In this document: piece after piece, positions 34,387-44,126 of the stretch | Layout of the letters: every line of letters begins with the position of its first letter | Position numbering within the stretch: the first letter of the stretch is position 1 | Assembly: GCA_900544395.1 (NCBI GenBank) | Contig: UQVC01000004.1 | Span: forward strand, 46,564-110,563 | From: an uncultured Ruminococcus sp. | GTDB lineage: Bacteria; Bacillota; Clostridia; Lachnospirales; Lachnospiraceae | Length of the DNA stretch: 64,000 nt | Direction of reading: 5' to 3' | Position numbers and translations under genes: made by a program | Notes under the pieces: generated by a model | Databases searched by the model: none | The model's input: only the letters and a program-made list of their open reading frames with translations | What the model was told of the DNA's origin: nothing

Positions 34387-35361
34387 GTGGAAAAGATTAA
34401 ACAAAATCCTTTTGTAAAAAAGGTAGGGTTTAACAGAATTGTGTTATGCTTCGTATTACTTCTGATGTACGGCTTTTTCTGTGCACTGACACAGGGAAGT
34501 TTCTTCGGAATTGAACGTATTCTGAATACCCTCAATTATGTATATTTTCTGGGATTCTTATCATTAGGAGTTACCTTTGTAATCGCAACAGGAGGAATTG
34601 ATTTCTCCATCGGACCGGTAATGTTCTGTTGTGCATTGATTTCAGGATACTGCTTCACATCATACGGGATGCCAATGCCTGCAGCATTGATTCTCAGCGT
34701 TGTGATCGGACTGGTTTTCGGAATCTTTAATGGATATCTGGTTGCGTACTGGTCAGTACCTTCTTTCATCACTTCCATGGCAAGTATGAATATTTCCAAA
34801 GGTATTGCATCTGTATTCACAAAGACACAGTCTGTCAGCTGGCCACAGGAGATGCAGGACGGCGGATGGTTCAGAAAGATCATCAGCATTGATGGTATTC
34901 CGGTAGGATTGATCATCTTTCTTGCAGTAGCTGTAATCTGTGCAGTTCTGCTGAACAAGACAAAACTGGGACGCTACGTCTTATGTCTGGGAAGCAACAA
35001 AGAAGCAGTAAGACTTTCCGGTGTTAATGTAAAGAAATGGGAAATGTCAGCATACGTTATCTGTGGAATTCTGGTTGGTATTGGAGCAATCTTCTTCACA
35101 GCAGCATATACAACTGTTCAGCCTGGATATGGTGATCAGTACAACAACGAAGCAATTGCTGGTTGTGTAATGGGTGGTACTTCCATGGCAGGTGGACTTG
35201 CTTCCATCAGTGGTACAGTGATCGGTGTGTTCATCATCGCACTGCTTCAGGAAGGAATTCTGGCTCTTGGCTTTACAAAAGATTATCAGCTTATCATCAC
35301 AGGTCTTATCGTTATCGTTGCAGTATTCAGTGACGTTGTCGCAAGACGCAGAAAGAACTAA
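34387..35361 (+). CDS. ABC sugar permease, RbsC/AraH family (first)
   Basis: This 324-residue integral membrane permease has 8-10 hydrophobic segments and the family features ATGGIDFSIGPVMFCCAL and GSNKEAVRLSGVNVKKWE, the loop that contacts the ATPase. It starts with GTG at 34387, with AGGAGG at 34376-34381. It belongs to the CUT2 class that imports monosaccharides. It is one of two different permeases flanking the ATPase gene, so the transporter probably has a heterodimeric channel. Confidence 0.9.
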   Translation: MEKIKQNPFVKKVGFNRIVLCFVLLLMYGFFCALTQGSFFGIERILNTLNYVYFLGFLSLGVTFVIATGGIDFSIGPVMFCCALISGYCFTSYGMPMPAALILSVVIGLVFGIFNGYLVAYWSVPSFITSMASMNISKGIASVFTKTQSVSWPQEMQDGGWFRKIISIDGIPVGLIIFLAVAVICAVLLNKTKLGRYVLCLGSNKEAVRLSGVNVKKWEMSAYVICGILVGIGAIFFTAAYTTVQPGYGDQYNNEAIAGCVMGGTSMAGGLASISGTVIGVFIIALLQEGILALGFTKDYQLIITGLIVIVAVFSDVVARRRKN

Positions 35362-35416
35362 TCGTGATACATAATAATTGAGAGAAGAAGTGAAAGAGAA
35401 AGGCAAGGGTAATAAA

Positions 35417-36913
35417 ATGGGTGAAGTTATATTAACGATGAAAGGAATCGACAAATCTTTCCCGGGTGTTCATGCACTGGATCATGTAGATCTGGAAGTC
35501 AGAAAAGGTGAAGTCCTTGCTCTGATGGGAGAGAACGGTGCCGGAAAGTCAACCTTGATGAAGGTTCTGACAGGTATCTATAAAAAAGATTCCGGAACTA
35601 TTACATATGAAGGAAAAGAAGTAGAGTTTGCCAATACAAGAGAAGCTCAGGATGCCGGTATTGTAATCGTGCACCAGGAGCTGAACATGCTTGGTCATCT
35701 GACAGTGGCACAGAACATCTTCATCGGAAGAGAGTTCAAAAAAGGACTTCGTATCGATGATAAAAAGATGAACGATGAAGCAAAGAAACTGTTTGACAGA
35801 ATGAATATCGACATTGATCCAAGAGAGACTATGAATCACTTGACAGTCGGAAAACAGCAGATGTGTGAGATCGCAAAAGCAATTTCCCACGATGCAAAGG
35901 TTATCATCTTTGACGAGCCTTCTGCAGCGCTGACAGAGACTGAGATTCAGGAAATGTTCAAGATCATCAACGATCTGAAAGCAAAAGGAATCGGTATTGT
36001 TTATATCTCACATCGTATGGATGAGATCAAGGTCATCACAGACCGTGTTACGGTTATGCGTGATGGTACATATGTTGGAACACTGATCACAAAAGACTGT
36101 ACAAAAGATGACATCATCAACATGATGGTTGGACGTGTAATCTATGAAGATCCAAAGACACAGAACATGGTGCCAAAAGATGCACCGGTAGTATTGAAAG
36201 TAGAACATCTGAATGCTGGAAAGATGGTAAAAGATGTCAGCTTCGAGCTGCATAAAGGAGAGATTCTTGGATTCTCCGGATTGATGGGAGCAGGACGTAC
36301 AGAGACAGCGCGAGCGCTCTTTGGTGCTGACCCGATCGACAGCGGTGATATCTACATCAACGGTAAAAAAGTTGAGATCAAGAGTCCGGAAGATGCAGTT
36401 AGAAATGGTATCGGATATCTTTCAGAAGACAGAAAGAGATACGGAATCGTTGTTCAGAAATCAGTGGCTGAGAACACTTCTATGGCAACAATGGAACAGT
36501 TTATGAAGGGTATCTTCATTGACAAGAAGAAAGAAAAAGAAGTAGCGCAGCAGTATGTAGAGTCTCTGGCAACAAAGACACCAAACGTAGAACAGCTTGT
36601 TGTGAACTTGTCAGGTGGTAACCAGCAGAAAGTTGTTATTGCAAAATGGCTGACAAGAGACTGTGATATCCTGATCTTCGACGAGCCTACCAGAGGTATC
36701 GACGTTGGAGCGAAAAATGAAATTTATAAACTGATGAATCAGCTGGCAGAACAGGGCAAAGCCATTATTATGATTTCCTCTGAAATGACTGAGATCTTAC
36801 GTATGAGCGACAGAATCATCGTAATGTGTGAAGGAAAGAAAACTGGTGAGCTGGATATTTCCGAGGCTACACAGGAAAATATCATGAACATGGCTACACG
36901 AGAGATAGAGTAG
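35417..36913 (+). CDS. ABC sugar transporter ATPase (MglA/RbsA-like)
   Basis: This 498-residue protein has two fused ATPase domains. The first has Walker A GENGAGKST, signature LTVGKQQMCEIAKA and Walker B VIIFDEP. The second lacks a normal Walker A (GLMGAGRTE) but has the signature LSGGNQQKVVIAKW and DEPTRGIDVG. That asymmetry is usual for CUT2 ATPases. ATG 35417 with a weak AAGG-type SD is preferred to the upstream in-frame start at 35378. It energises import through the permeases on either side. Confidence 0.93.
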   Translation: MGEVILTMKGIDKSFPGVHALDHVDLEVRKGEVLALMGENGAGKSTLMKVLTGIYKKDSGTITYEGKEVEFANTREAQDAGIVIVHQELNMLGHLTVAQNIFIGREFKKGLRIDDKKMNDEAKKLFDRMNIDIDPRETMNHLTVGKQQMCEIAKAISHDAKVIIFDEPSAALTETEIQEMFKIINDLKAKGIGIVYISHRMDEIKVITDRVTVMRDGTYVGTLITKDCTKDDIINMMVGRVIYEDPKTQNMVPKDAPVVLKVEHLNAGKMVKDVSFELHKGEILGFSGLMGAGRTETARALFGADPIDSGDIYINGKKVEIKSPEDAVRNGIGYLSEDRKRYGIVVQKSVAENTSMATMEQFMKGIFIDKKKEKEVAQQYVESLATKTPNVEQLVVNLSGGNQQKVVIAKWLTRDCDILIFDEPTRGIDVGAKNEIYKLMNQLAEQGKAIIMISSEMTEILRMSDRIIVMCEGKKTGELDISEATQENIMNMATREIE

Positions 36914-36925
36914 GAGGAAGTAAAA

Positions 36926-37930
36926 ATGGCAAATAAGACAACAAAGACGGCTGGCACAAATAAGTCGTTCATTGACAGAATGGGAGGACAGAAGTTCATC
37001 GTTTTCCTGATCGTAATCGCAATGTTCATCTTCTTTTGTGCAATGAGCCCGGGATTTAGAAAATATACAACATTTGTAAGTATTCTGGATTATTCTTACT
37101 ACATTGCATTGATGGCAATCGGAGTTGCGTTCCCGTTGATGACAGGTGGTGTAGACCTTTCCATCGGTACAGGTCTGATCTGTTACTCTCTGATTGGTGG
37201 ATATCTGATCGTACATCAGGGATGGCCGACAGCAGCAGGTATGCTGGTAAGTGTTTTATGTGGTATTGTAATCGGAGTTTTCAATGGAATCTTAGTAGCG
37301 ATCATGGAACTTCCGGCGTTCCTGGCAACATTGTGTACCTGCATGATCACAAGAGGTATCGGTGCCATTGTTGTAGGGGGATTTGGTATTCCTTGGCCGG
37401 TAGCAGGATCACCGGAAGGATGGTTTAGAAGCATCTTTAAGATCAAGATGGATGGACTGAACATCCCAATCGGATTTTTATGGATCATCTTACTTGTAAT
37501 CCTTATGACATTTGTATTGAACCATACAAAAATCGGACGTTACACTCTGGCAATCGGAAGTAATAAAGAAGCAACAAGACTTTCCGGAGTCAACGTAAAA
37601 TTCTATCACATCATGGCATATGTGATCTGTGGATTTTTTGCAGGACTGGCATCTATTTCCTACTCTGCAATCTTCGCAACAGTTCAGCCAGGTAGTGGTG
37701 CAGGATTTGAGCTGGAAGCAATCGGTGGAGCCATCATCGGTGGTGTTTCCATGACAGGTGGTGTAGGAAGTATCACAGGAACACTGGCTGGTGTATTCGT
37801 AATCTGTCTGTTAAAGACAGGACTTCCGTTCATCGGACTGACAGCAAACTGGCAGCAGATCATCACAGGTTTTGTATTGATCGCAGCTGTATTGATCGAT
37901 ATCTTCAAGAGAAAGAAAGAAGCAGCTTAA
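36926..37930 (+). CDS. ABC sugar permease, RbsC/AraH family (second)
   Basis: This 334-residue permease is a paralogue of that at 34387. It has MTGGVDLSIGTGLICYSLIGG, GSNKEATRLSGVNVKFYH and about nine membrane segments. SD AGGAGG lies at 36911-36916. The ATPase gene ends 12 bases before it. The two permeases are distinct enough to suggest a heterodimer instead of redundant copies. Confidence 0.9.
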   Translation: MANKTTKTAGTNKSFIDRMGGQKFIVFLIVIAMFIFFCAMSPGFRKYTTFVSILDYSYYIALMAIGVAFPLMTGGVDLSIGTGLICYSLIGGYLIVHQGWPTAAGMLVSVLCGIVIGVFNGILVAIMELPAFLATLCTCMITRGIGAIVVGGFGIPWPVAGSPEGWFRSIFKIKMDGLNIPIGFLWIILLVILMTFVLNHTKIGRYTLAIGSNKEATRLSGVNVKFYHIMAYVICGFFAGLASISYSAIFATVQPGSGAGFELEAIGGAIIGGVSMTGGVGSITGTLAGVFVICLLKTGLPFIGLTANWQQIITGFVLIAAVLIDIFKRKKEAA

Positions 37931-37963
37931 TCGATTACAGCAGTAACAAAGAAAGATAGATAG

Positions 37964-38000
37964 CAGACCGGAGTGGGAGTCTAAAAGATTCCACCGGCTG
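37964..38000 (+). promoter_or_regulatory. Hairpin between permease and binding-protein genes
   Basis: GTGGGA (37973-37978) can pair with TTCCAC (37989-37994), and the stem continues with CCGG pairs and a small bulge. No T-run follows. Such a structure in a CUT2 operon often stabilises the downstream binding-protein message, which is needed in excess. Confidence 0.4.
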
Positions 38001-38071
38001 TTACTATAGAAACGAGGAGACTGTACCTCAGGTATTACAGTCGGAAAACATATCTTAGGAGGATAAGAACT

Positions 38072-39184
38072 ATGAAAAAGAAAGTTTTAGCAGTGTTACT
38101 TGGTGGATGCATGGTAGCAGGAATGTTAGCTGGATGCGGCGGAGACAACAAAGAAGCAGCTGACAGCGGAAGCGACAAAGGCGGAGACAAAGGTGGAAAT
38201 TATCAGTTTGAAGTCGTTGTAAAGAGCTTCCAGTCTACATACTGGCAGGCAGCAAAACAGGGTATTGATGCAGCAGCAGAAAAACTTGGTGTAAAATGTA
38301 ACACAACAGGACCAAATGCTGAGTCCGATATCGCTGATCAGGTAACTATGCTGAACAATGCGATCAACAAAGCTCCAGACGGAATCGCTCTTGCAGCTTG
38401 TGATCAGAGTTCTGTTATTAAATCTCTGCAGACAGCACTTGACAAAAAAATCCCGGTAGTTTGCTTCGATACAGGTGTAGCAGATGCTCCAGAAGGATCT
38501 GTATATGCAACAGTTGTTACTAACAACGAAGAAGCTGGTGGAATCGCAGCAGAAAAAATGTATGAAGCTCTGAAAGATCAGATCGCAAATGCAAAAGACA
38601 CTGTAAGAATCGGTGAAGTAAACCAGGATGCAACATCTGGAAATATCACAGGACGTGGTATGGGATTCATCAATAAATTCAAAGAACTTGCTGAAGCTGA
38701 CGGAAAGAAAGTTGCAGTAGTTGGAAATGAATACTATGTGAACCTTGTAGAAAACAATGCAAAAGAAGCAGATGCTGATATCATCATCGAAGTAGCTGTA
38801 CCTGCACAGACAACAGTAGAACTGTCTGCTACAGAAGCTTCTAACATCATGAACAAAAAAGATACAATCGCTATGTTTGGTTCTAACCAGGTAACAGCAG
38901 AAGGTCTTCTGACAGCAAACCAGAACCTGGATGTACTTGGATCAGGAGATGGAAAGATCCTTGGTGTAGGATTTGATGCTGGTTCAACACAGAAAGCAGC
39001 TGTAAAAGACGGAACATTACTTGGATCTGTAACACAGGCTCCAGTAGATCAGGGAAGAATCGCTATTGAGACTCTGAATGATATCTGCGAAGGAAAAGAA
39101 GTAAAAGACGTAGAGACAGCTTGCTACTGGTATGATGCTGAAACTATGGAAGATGCAGAAATCGCACCAAACCTTTACGACTAA
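38072..39184 (+). CDS. Sugar-binding lipoprotein of the ABC importer
   Basis: This 370-residue type 1 periplasmic-binding lipoprotein has the signal peptide KKKVLAVLLGGCMVAGML and lipobox LAGC (Cys22). A short Gly/Asp/Lys linker leads to the binding domain. Motifs include FQSTYWQAAKQGIDAAAEKLG, DGIALAACDQSS, VVCFDTGV and GVGFDAGS. It delivers a monosaccharide to the CUT2 permeases. The nearby fucI/fucU genes and the sensing system suggest fucose or a similar hexose, but specificity cannot be read directly. Confidence 0.92.
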   Translation: MKKKVLAVLLGGCMVAGMLAGCGGDNKEAADSGSDKGGDKGGNYQFEVVVKSFQSTYWQAAKQGIDAAAEKLGVKCNTTGPNAESDIADQVTMLNNAINKAPDGIALAACDQSSVIKSLQTALDKKIPVVCFDTGVADAPEGSVYATVVTNNEEAGGIAAEKMYEALKDQIANAKDTVRIGEVNQDATSGNITGRGMGFINKFKELAEADGKKVAVVGNEYYVNLVENNAKEADADIIIEVAVPAQTTVELSATEASNIMNKKDTIAMFGSNQVTAEGLLTANQNLDVLGSGDGKILGVGFDAGSTQKAAVKDGTLLGSVTQAPVDQGRIAIETLNDICEGKEVKDVETACYWYDAETMEDAEIAPNLYD

Positions 39185-39227
39185 TTTTTAAAAAGATATC
39201 GCTGTAGAAAGCGGTGATATAGAAAGA

Positions 39228-39256
39228 GAAACCGGGGGTTTCCCCGGTTTCTTTTT
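39228..39256 (+). terminator. Terminator after the ABC operon
   Basis: A 10-bp GC-rich perfect stem (GAAACCGGGG/CCCCGGTTTC, 39228-39237 and 39242-39251) is followed by five Ts. Confidence 0.93.
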
Positions 39257-39283
39257 ATGAAACACACTCAGGAGGACACAGAT

Positions 39284-39724
39284 ATGCTCAACGGAATCGA
39301 AAGAATATTTGACAACAGGAATCAGATGCTGAAACATCTGAAAAAAAAGTCATTTGAGAAAAATACACAGGATTTTATTGATGTGCATGGACATTATTTT
39401 CGGGAGATGACAGAATATGTCGAGCAGTGCCCGGATAAAGAGCAGGCAGCACAGGAAATCGCAGACACGATTGTGAGCTGCGTGGAGAAGAACTTTGCTT
39501 CAAAAAAAGGAAAGATCGACTCCAGAACACAGGTGGACCTGAATTTCTTTATGATTTATTATGTTTTTCCCACGATCTTGGGGACAGAGCACGAAGATGC
39601 AAAACTGATCGCAGACAGTATCTGCAGCACATGGGGAAAACAGTTTAAGGAAAGTAAGATCCAATATACGGATTATGATACGTTATATGGATCATTCCGG
39701 GAGAAAATTTTTGGTATTTTTTAG
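39284..39724 (+). CDS. Protein of unknown function, 146 aa
   Basis: I do not recognise this protein. It is soluble, mostly helical and mixed in charge, with a basic N-terminal half (MLKHLKKKSFEKN) and the segments DFIDVHGHYFREMTEYVEQC and VDLNFFMIYYVFPTILGT. No signal peptide, membrane segment or nucleotide motif is seen. ATG 39284 follows CAGGAGGA; a reading from 39257 would begin inside the preceding terminator. It sits between the ABC importer and an AraC gene, so it may be linked to sugar use, but there is no direct evidence. Confidence 0.75.
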   Translation: MLNGIERIFDNRNQMLKHLKKKSFEKNTQDFIDVHGHYFREMTEYVEQCPDKEQAAQEIADTIVSCVEKNFASKKGKIDSRTQVDLNFFMIYYVFPTILGTEHEDAKLIADSICSTWGKQFKESKIQYTDYDTLYGSFREKIFGIF

Positions 39725-39818
39725 GATCACACAGCTACATCAAAACGGGAAGCGGATCGAGATGTTATTCTGAGGTTCAAATGGTATAAAGAGAGTGTTT
39801 TCAGTCGATTACGGGGAA

Positions 39819-39858
39819 TCCCCACAGGACAGTCCAAGAGACAGACCTGTGGGGACTT
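39819..39858 (+). terminator. Terminator after the unknown gene
   Basis: A 10-bp stem (TCCCCACAGG, 39819-39828, with CCTGTGGGGA, 39846-39855) is followed by C and Ts. It also abuts the stop of the convergent AraC gene. Confidence 0.75.
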
Positions 39859-39859
39859 T

Positions 39860-40708
39860 TTATAGTTTTAAATACTGTTTTGGAGTAGTGCCTTTATACT
39901 TCTTGAAGGTCTTGATAAAGTAACTTAAATCATTAAAACCAGAGGCATATGCGATTTCTGTAATAGAAAGATCGGTTGTGATCAATTGGTAGCAGGCGCG
40001 TTCGATCCGGTAGTAGTTCAAATAGTCAATGGGAGTCCGATGGGTCATTTCGTGGAAAAACCGACAGAAATATTTGGGGGACATCCCGACACTGGCAGAG
40101 ATCTCATCCAGTGTCAGCGGCAGGTTATAGGAGGATTCCATGAATTCCAGAGCCTGCTTTAACTGTACGATCCGTTTGTGGCTGCGGTGTTGGGTATCCG
40201 GGGAACTTTCGTATAAATGCTCACTGAATAAGGAGCCGAAAAACTGGTACATCGTGCCAAATACAATTAACTGGTACCCTTCTTTTTTAGAAGCAGCGGC
40301 GTCAAATAGATGCCAGATGATCTGGTGAACAGTGGTACAGTTTCTGGTATAGTGTGTTTGCACAGAAACCTCATGGTCTGTGATCTGACGCAGAAAGCGG
40401 CAGCAGGAATCGGTCTTGTTCATCAACATATTCATATCGAATACCAGACATTCATAAATGCACGAATCTGGAATCCCGGAATGGATGGAACCGGCAGGGA
40501 TAAAGACCGTGTCTCCGGCTTCTGCCAGAAATTCCACCTCATCAATGGTAACTTTTAAAGTACCGCTCAGAATGCGGATCAGTTCAAATTCTACATGCCA
40601 GTGAAAAGACATGACATACTGAGGATGCGATACGGTTACATGGTAATACTCCAGAGGAAAATCAGCAGTTCCTCTTCTTCTGTTTTCACGATAGTTTATA
40701 TACTGCAT
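39860..40708 (-). CDS. AraC-family regulator of the fucose genes
   Basis: This 282-residue AraC protein has an N-terminal cupin domain (SFHWHVEFELIRILSGTLKV, FIPAGSIHSG) and a C-terminal AraC DNA-binding domain (about 180-282, LDEISASVGMSPKYFCRFFH and YASGFNDLSYFIKTFKKYKG). The reverse-strand ATG 40708 has TAGGAG upstream. It is divergent from the kinase-fucI-fucU operon and shares a 118-base promoter region with it, so it very likely controls those genes. Confidence 0.88.
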   Translation of the reverse strand: MQYINYRENRRRGTADFPLEYYHVTVSHPQYVMSFHWHVEFELIRILSGTLKVTIDEVEFLAEAGDTVFIPAGSIHSGIPDSCIYECLVFDMNMLMNKTDSCCRFLRQITDHEVSVQTHYTRNCTTVHQIIWHLFDAAASKKEGYQLIVFGTMYQFFGSLFSEHLYESSPDTQHRSHKRIVQLKQALEFMESSYNLPLTLDEISASVGMSPKYFCRFFHEMTHRTPIDYLNYYRIERACYQLITTDLSITEIAYASGFNDLSYFIKTFKKYKGTTPKQYLKL

Positions 40709-40745
40709 AGTGGACTCCTAGGTGAATATTGTTATATTTTTTACT

Positions 40746-40784
40746 ATTATAGCACAAGTAAAAATGATCAGACAATGCTAAAAT
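40746..40784. promoter_or_regulatory. Divergent promoter pair, AraC gene and fucose operon
   Basis: On the minus strand TGCTATAAT (40754 to 40746) is an extended -10 facing the AraC gene. On the plus strand TGCTAAAAT (40776-40784) is an extended -10 facing the kinase gene. The plus-side -35 is poor, fitting AraC activation. Confidence 0.55.
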
Positions 40785-40826
40785 AAAAACAGTGATGAGT
40801 AAAAACCTTTGAAAGGAGGCATATCA

Positions 40827-42302
40827 GTGAGCGATAAGAAAAAACAAGTTCTGGCGTTTGACTTCGGAGGAGGAAGCGGACGCGCGATCCTGGGAACATT
40901 AGAAGACGGAAAGATCCATATGGAAGAAGTGCATCGTTTTTCCAATGATCCGGTAATTGTGAACGGAACCATGTATTGGGACACACTGAGACATTTTTTT
41001 GAGATTAAGCAGGGCATTGTAAAGGCAAAGCAAAAAGGCGGATTTGAAAGCATAGGAATTGATACCTGGGGTGTTGATTTTGGACTTTTGGACGAGCATG
41101 GCGATCTGCTGGAGAGTGCCGTACATTATAGAGATGACAGAACTCTGGGAATGCAGGAAGAAGTATTTAAGGTAATCCCCAAAGAGGAAGTCTACGATTT
41201 GACAGGAAATCAGTTTGAAAATTTTAATACTATTTTCCAGTTATATTCTCTGGTACAGAAAAGACCATGGATTCTGGAAAAAGCAGACACTTTGCTTTTG
41301 ACACCGGATCTGTTCAACTATTTCCTGACAGGTGAGAAAAGAGCCGAGTATACGATGGCAACAACTACACAGCTGATGGATGCCAGAAATAAAGTATGGT
41401 CTGACCGGATTCTGGATGCTCTTCAGATTCCGAAGAAGATCTTACCGGAGATTGTTCCAAGTGGTACAGTTGTAGGTACTCTGCAGCCATCTATTTGTGA
41501 GGAATTAGGAGTAGAGCCTGCGAAAGTTATTGCGATCACAGGACATGATACACAGAGTGCAGTTGTCTCCGTTCCGACACAGGAAAAGGATTTCATCTTT
41601 ATCAGTTGCGGAACATGGAGTCTGTTCGGTACAGAGCTTGACGGACCGATCATCGGTGAGAAGTCACTGGAGTGTAATGTCAGCAACGAAGGTGGATATG
41701 GCAATACGACGACACTGTTGAAGAATATCATTGGACTGTGGCTTGCACAGGAGAGCAGAAGACAGTGGATTCGGGAAGGACAGGAGTATTCCTTTGGAGA
41801 ACTGGAGCAGATGGCACAGAAAGCAGAGCCATTCCAGAGTTTTATCGATCCGGATGCACCGGAATTCGTTCCGGCTGGAAATGTTCCGGAGCGCATCCGC
41901 GAGTTCTGCCGCAGAACAGGTCAGAAAGTACCAGAGACGATCGGAGAGATCATGTGCTGTATCAATCAGAGTCTGGCTCTGAAATACAGATATGCACTGG
42001 AGCAGATTGAAAGCTGTACAGGAAAACATTACTCTGTGATCAATATGATTGGAGGAGGAATCCAGAGCAAGCTGCTTTGTCAGATGACAGCCGGAGCAAG
42101 CGGACGCAAAGTCATTGCAGGACCGGTAGAGGCAACAGCGCTTGGAAATATCGCTGTTCAGCTGATGTCACTTGGAGAGATCAAAGATGTGGTGGAAGCA
42201 AGACAGATTATCGCAAATTCAGAAACTACATATGAGTATCTCCCGCAGGATGCGGAAAAATGGGATGCTGCATATGAGAAATTTAAAACATTTATTCAAT
42301 AA
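40827..42302 (+). CDS. Rhamnulokinase-like FGGY kinase, probably acting on fuculose
   Basis: This 491-residue kinase of the RhaB branch has the ATP motif AFDFGGGSGRAILG and the RhaB-like IDTWGVDFGLLDEHG. It also has YRDDRT, ITGHDTQSAVVSVP, ISCGTWSLFG and MIGGGIQSKLL. RhaB phosphorylates L-rhamnulose at O1. Here the next genes are fucI and fucU, so L-fuculose is the likely substrate (inference), giving fuculose-1-phosphate. GTG 40827 is chosen for AAGGAGG at 40813-40819. Confidence 0.87.
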   Translation: MSDKKKQVLAFDFGGGSGRAILGTLEDGKIHMEEVHRFSNDPVIVNGTMYWDTLRHFFEIKQGIVKAKQKGGFESIGIDTWGVDFGLLDEHGDLLESAVHYRDDRTLGMQEEVFKVIPKEEVYDLTGNQFENFNTIFQLYSLVQKRPWILEKADTLLLTPDLFNYFLTGEKRAEYTMATTTQLMDARNKVWSDRILDALQIPKKILPEIVPSGTVVGTLQPSICEELGVEPAKVIAITGHDTQSAVVSVPTQEKDFIFISCGTWSLFGTELDGPIIGEKSLECNVSNEGGYGNTTTLLKNIIGLWLAQESRRQWIREGQEYSFGELEQMAQKAEPFQSFIDPDAPEFVPAGNVPERIREFCRRTGQKVPETIGEIMCCINQSLALKYRYALEQIESCTGKHYSVINMIGGGIQSKLLCQMTAGASGRKVIAGPVEATALGNIAVQLMSLGEIKDVVEARQIIANSETTYEYLPQDAEKWDAAYEKFKTFIQ

Positions 42303-42323
42303 TTTTCAAGGAGGAATGTCATT

Positions 42324-44117
42324 ATGGCAGAATCAAGATTAATCGGAGGATACCCAGTAATTGGTATCAGACCAACAATCGACGGAAGAAGAGGAGCATT
42401 AAAAGTTCGTGAATCTCTGGAAGATCAGACAATGGGAATGGCAAAAGCTGCAAAAAAATTGTTTGAAGAGAACTTAAGATATTCCAATGGAGAACCAGTA
42501 AAAGTAGTGATCGCTGATACAACAATCGGACGTGTTGCAGAGTCAGCAGCATGTGCTGAAAAATTCAAAAAAGAAGGCGTTGATATTACTTTGACAGTTA
42601 CACCATGCTGGTGCTACGGATCTGAGACAATGGATATGGATCCAATGACAATCAAAGGTGTATGGGGACTGAATGCAACAGAGAGACCAGGAGCTGTATA
42701 TCTGGCATCTGTTTTGGCTACACATGCACAGAAAGGCCTTCCTGCATTTGGAATTTACGGACATGATGTTGTAGACGCTGATGATTCAGAAATCGGAGAT
42801 GACATCAAAGAAAAACTGTTAAGATTCGGACGTGCAGCAGTTGCAGCAGCTTCTATGAGAGGAAAATCTTACCTGCAGATTGGATCTATCTGTATGGGAA
42901 TTGGTGGATCTATCATTGATTCTGATTTCATCGAGTCATACCTTGGTATGAGAGTTGAGTCTGTAGATGAGGTAGAGATCATCCGTCGTATGACAGAGGG
43001 CATCTACGATGAAGCAGAATTCCAGAAAGCTCTTGCATGGGCAAAAGAAAAATGTACCATCGGATTCGATAAGAACCCTGACGAACTGAAGATGAGCGAA
43101 GAGAAGAAAGCAGAACAGTTTGAGTTCGTTGTAAAAATGGCAGTTATCATCAAAGATCTGATGAATGGAAATAAAAACCTTCCGGAAGGATGCGAAGAAG
43201 AAGCAGTCGGACACAATGCAATTGCAGCAGGATTCCAGGGACAGAGACAGTGGACAGACTTCTATCCAAACGGAGACTTTGCAGAAGCAATCCTGAACAG
43301 TTCTTTCGACTGGAACGGAGCAAGAGAGCCATACGTTCTGGCAACAGAGAACGACGTATTAAATGGACTTGGAATGCTGTTTATGAAGCTTTTGACAAAC
43401 AAAGCTCAGATTTTCGCTGATGTTCGTACATATTGGAGCGGAGACGCTGTGAAGAGAGTGACAGGATATGACATCGAAGGAAAAGCAAAAGAAGCTGACG
43501 GTTTCATTCACCTGATCAACTCAGGAGCTGCATGTCTGGATGCAAATGGAGAATCCAAAGATGCAGATGGAAACAACGTAATGAAAGCTTGGTATGATGT
43601 AACAGAAGAAGATCAGGATGCAATGCTCAAAGCAACAACATGGAACGCAGCTGACAACGGATATTTCCGTGGAGGCGGATTCTCTTCTCGTTTCCTGACA
43701 CAGGCTGAGATGCCTGCAACAATGATCCGTCTGAACCTTGTAAAAGGATTGGGACCGGTTCTTCAGATCGCAGAAGGATGGACAGTACATCTTCCAGACG
43801 AAGTTTCTGATAAACTTTGGAAGAGAACAGACTATACATGGCCATGTACATGGTTCGCACCAAGATGTACAGGAGAAGGCGCATTCAAGACAGCTTATGA
43901 TGTTATGAATAACTGGGGAGCAAACCACGGTGCAATCTCTTACGGACACATCGGTGCTGACCTGATCACAATGGCATCTATGCTGAGAATTCCAGTTTGT
44001 ATGCACAATGTACCGGAAGAGGATATCTTCAGACCGGCAGCTTGGAATGCATTTGGTATGGACAAAGAAGGTGCTGACTACAGAGCTTGTGCAGCATACG
44101 GCCCATTATACAAATAA
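42324..44117 (+). CDS. fucI: L-fucose isomerase
   Basis: This 597-residue enzyme converts L-fucose to L-fuculose using Mn2+. It has the N-terminal GYPVIGIRPTIDGRRGALKV, the central GKSYLQIGSICMGIGGS with the downstream catalytic Glu/Asp residues, and the C-terminal NHGAISYGHIGADLI. Length and motifs match bacterial FucI (about 590). SD AAGGAGG is present. It lies 21 bases after the kinase. Confidence 0.96.
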   Translation: MAESRLIGGYPVIGIRPTIDGRRGALKVRESLEDQTMGMAKAAKKLFEENLRYSNGEPVKVVIADTTIGRVAESAACAEKFKKEGVDITLTVTPCWCYGSETMDMDPMTIKGVWGLNATERPGAVYLASVLATHAQKGLPAFGIYGHDVVDADDSEIGDDIKEKLLRFGRAAVAAASMRGKSYLQIGSICMGIGGSIIDSDFIESYLGMRVESVDEVEIIRRMTEGIYDEAEFQKALAWAKEKCTIGFDKNPDELKMSEEKKAEQFEFVVKMAVIIKDLMNGNKNLPEGCEEEAVGHNAIAAGFQGQRQWTDFYPNGDFAEAILNSSFDWNGAREPYVLATENDVLNGLGMLFMKLLTNKAQIFADVRTYWSGDAVKRVTGYDIEGKAKEADGFIHLINSGAACLDANGESKDADGNNVMKAWYDVTEEDQDAMLKATTWNAADNGYFRGGGFSSRFLTQAEMPATMIRLNLVKGLGPVLQIAEGWTVHLPDEVSDKLWKRTDYTWPCTWFAPRCTGEGAFKTAYDVMNNWGANHGAISYGHIGADLITMASMLRIPVCMHNVPEEDIFRPAAWNAFGMDKEGADYRACAAYGPLYK

Positions 44118-44126
44118 GAAAATAAT

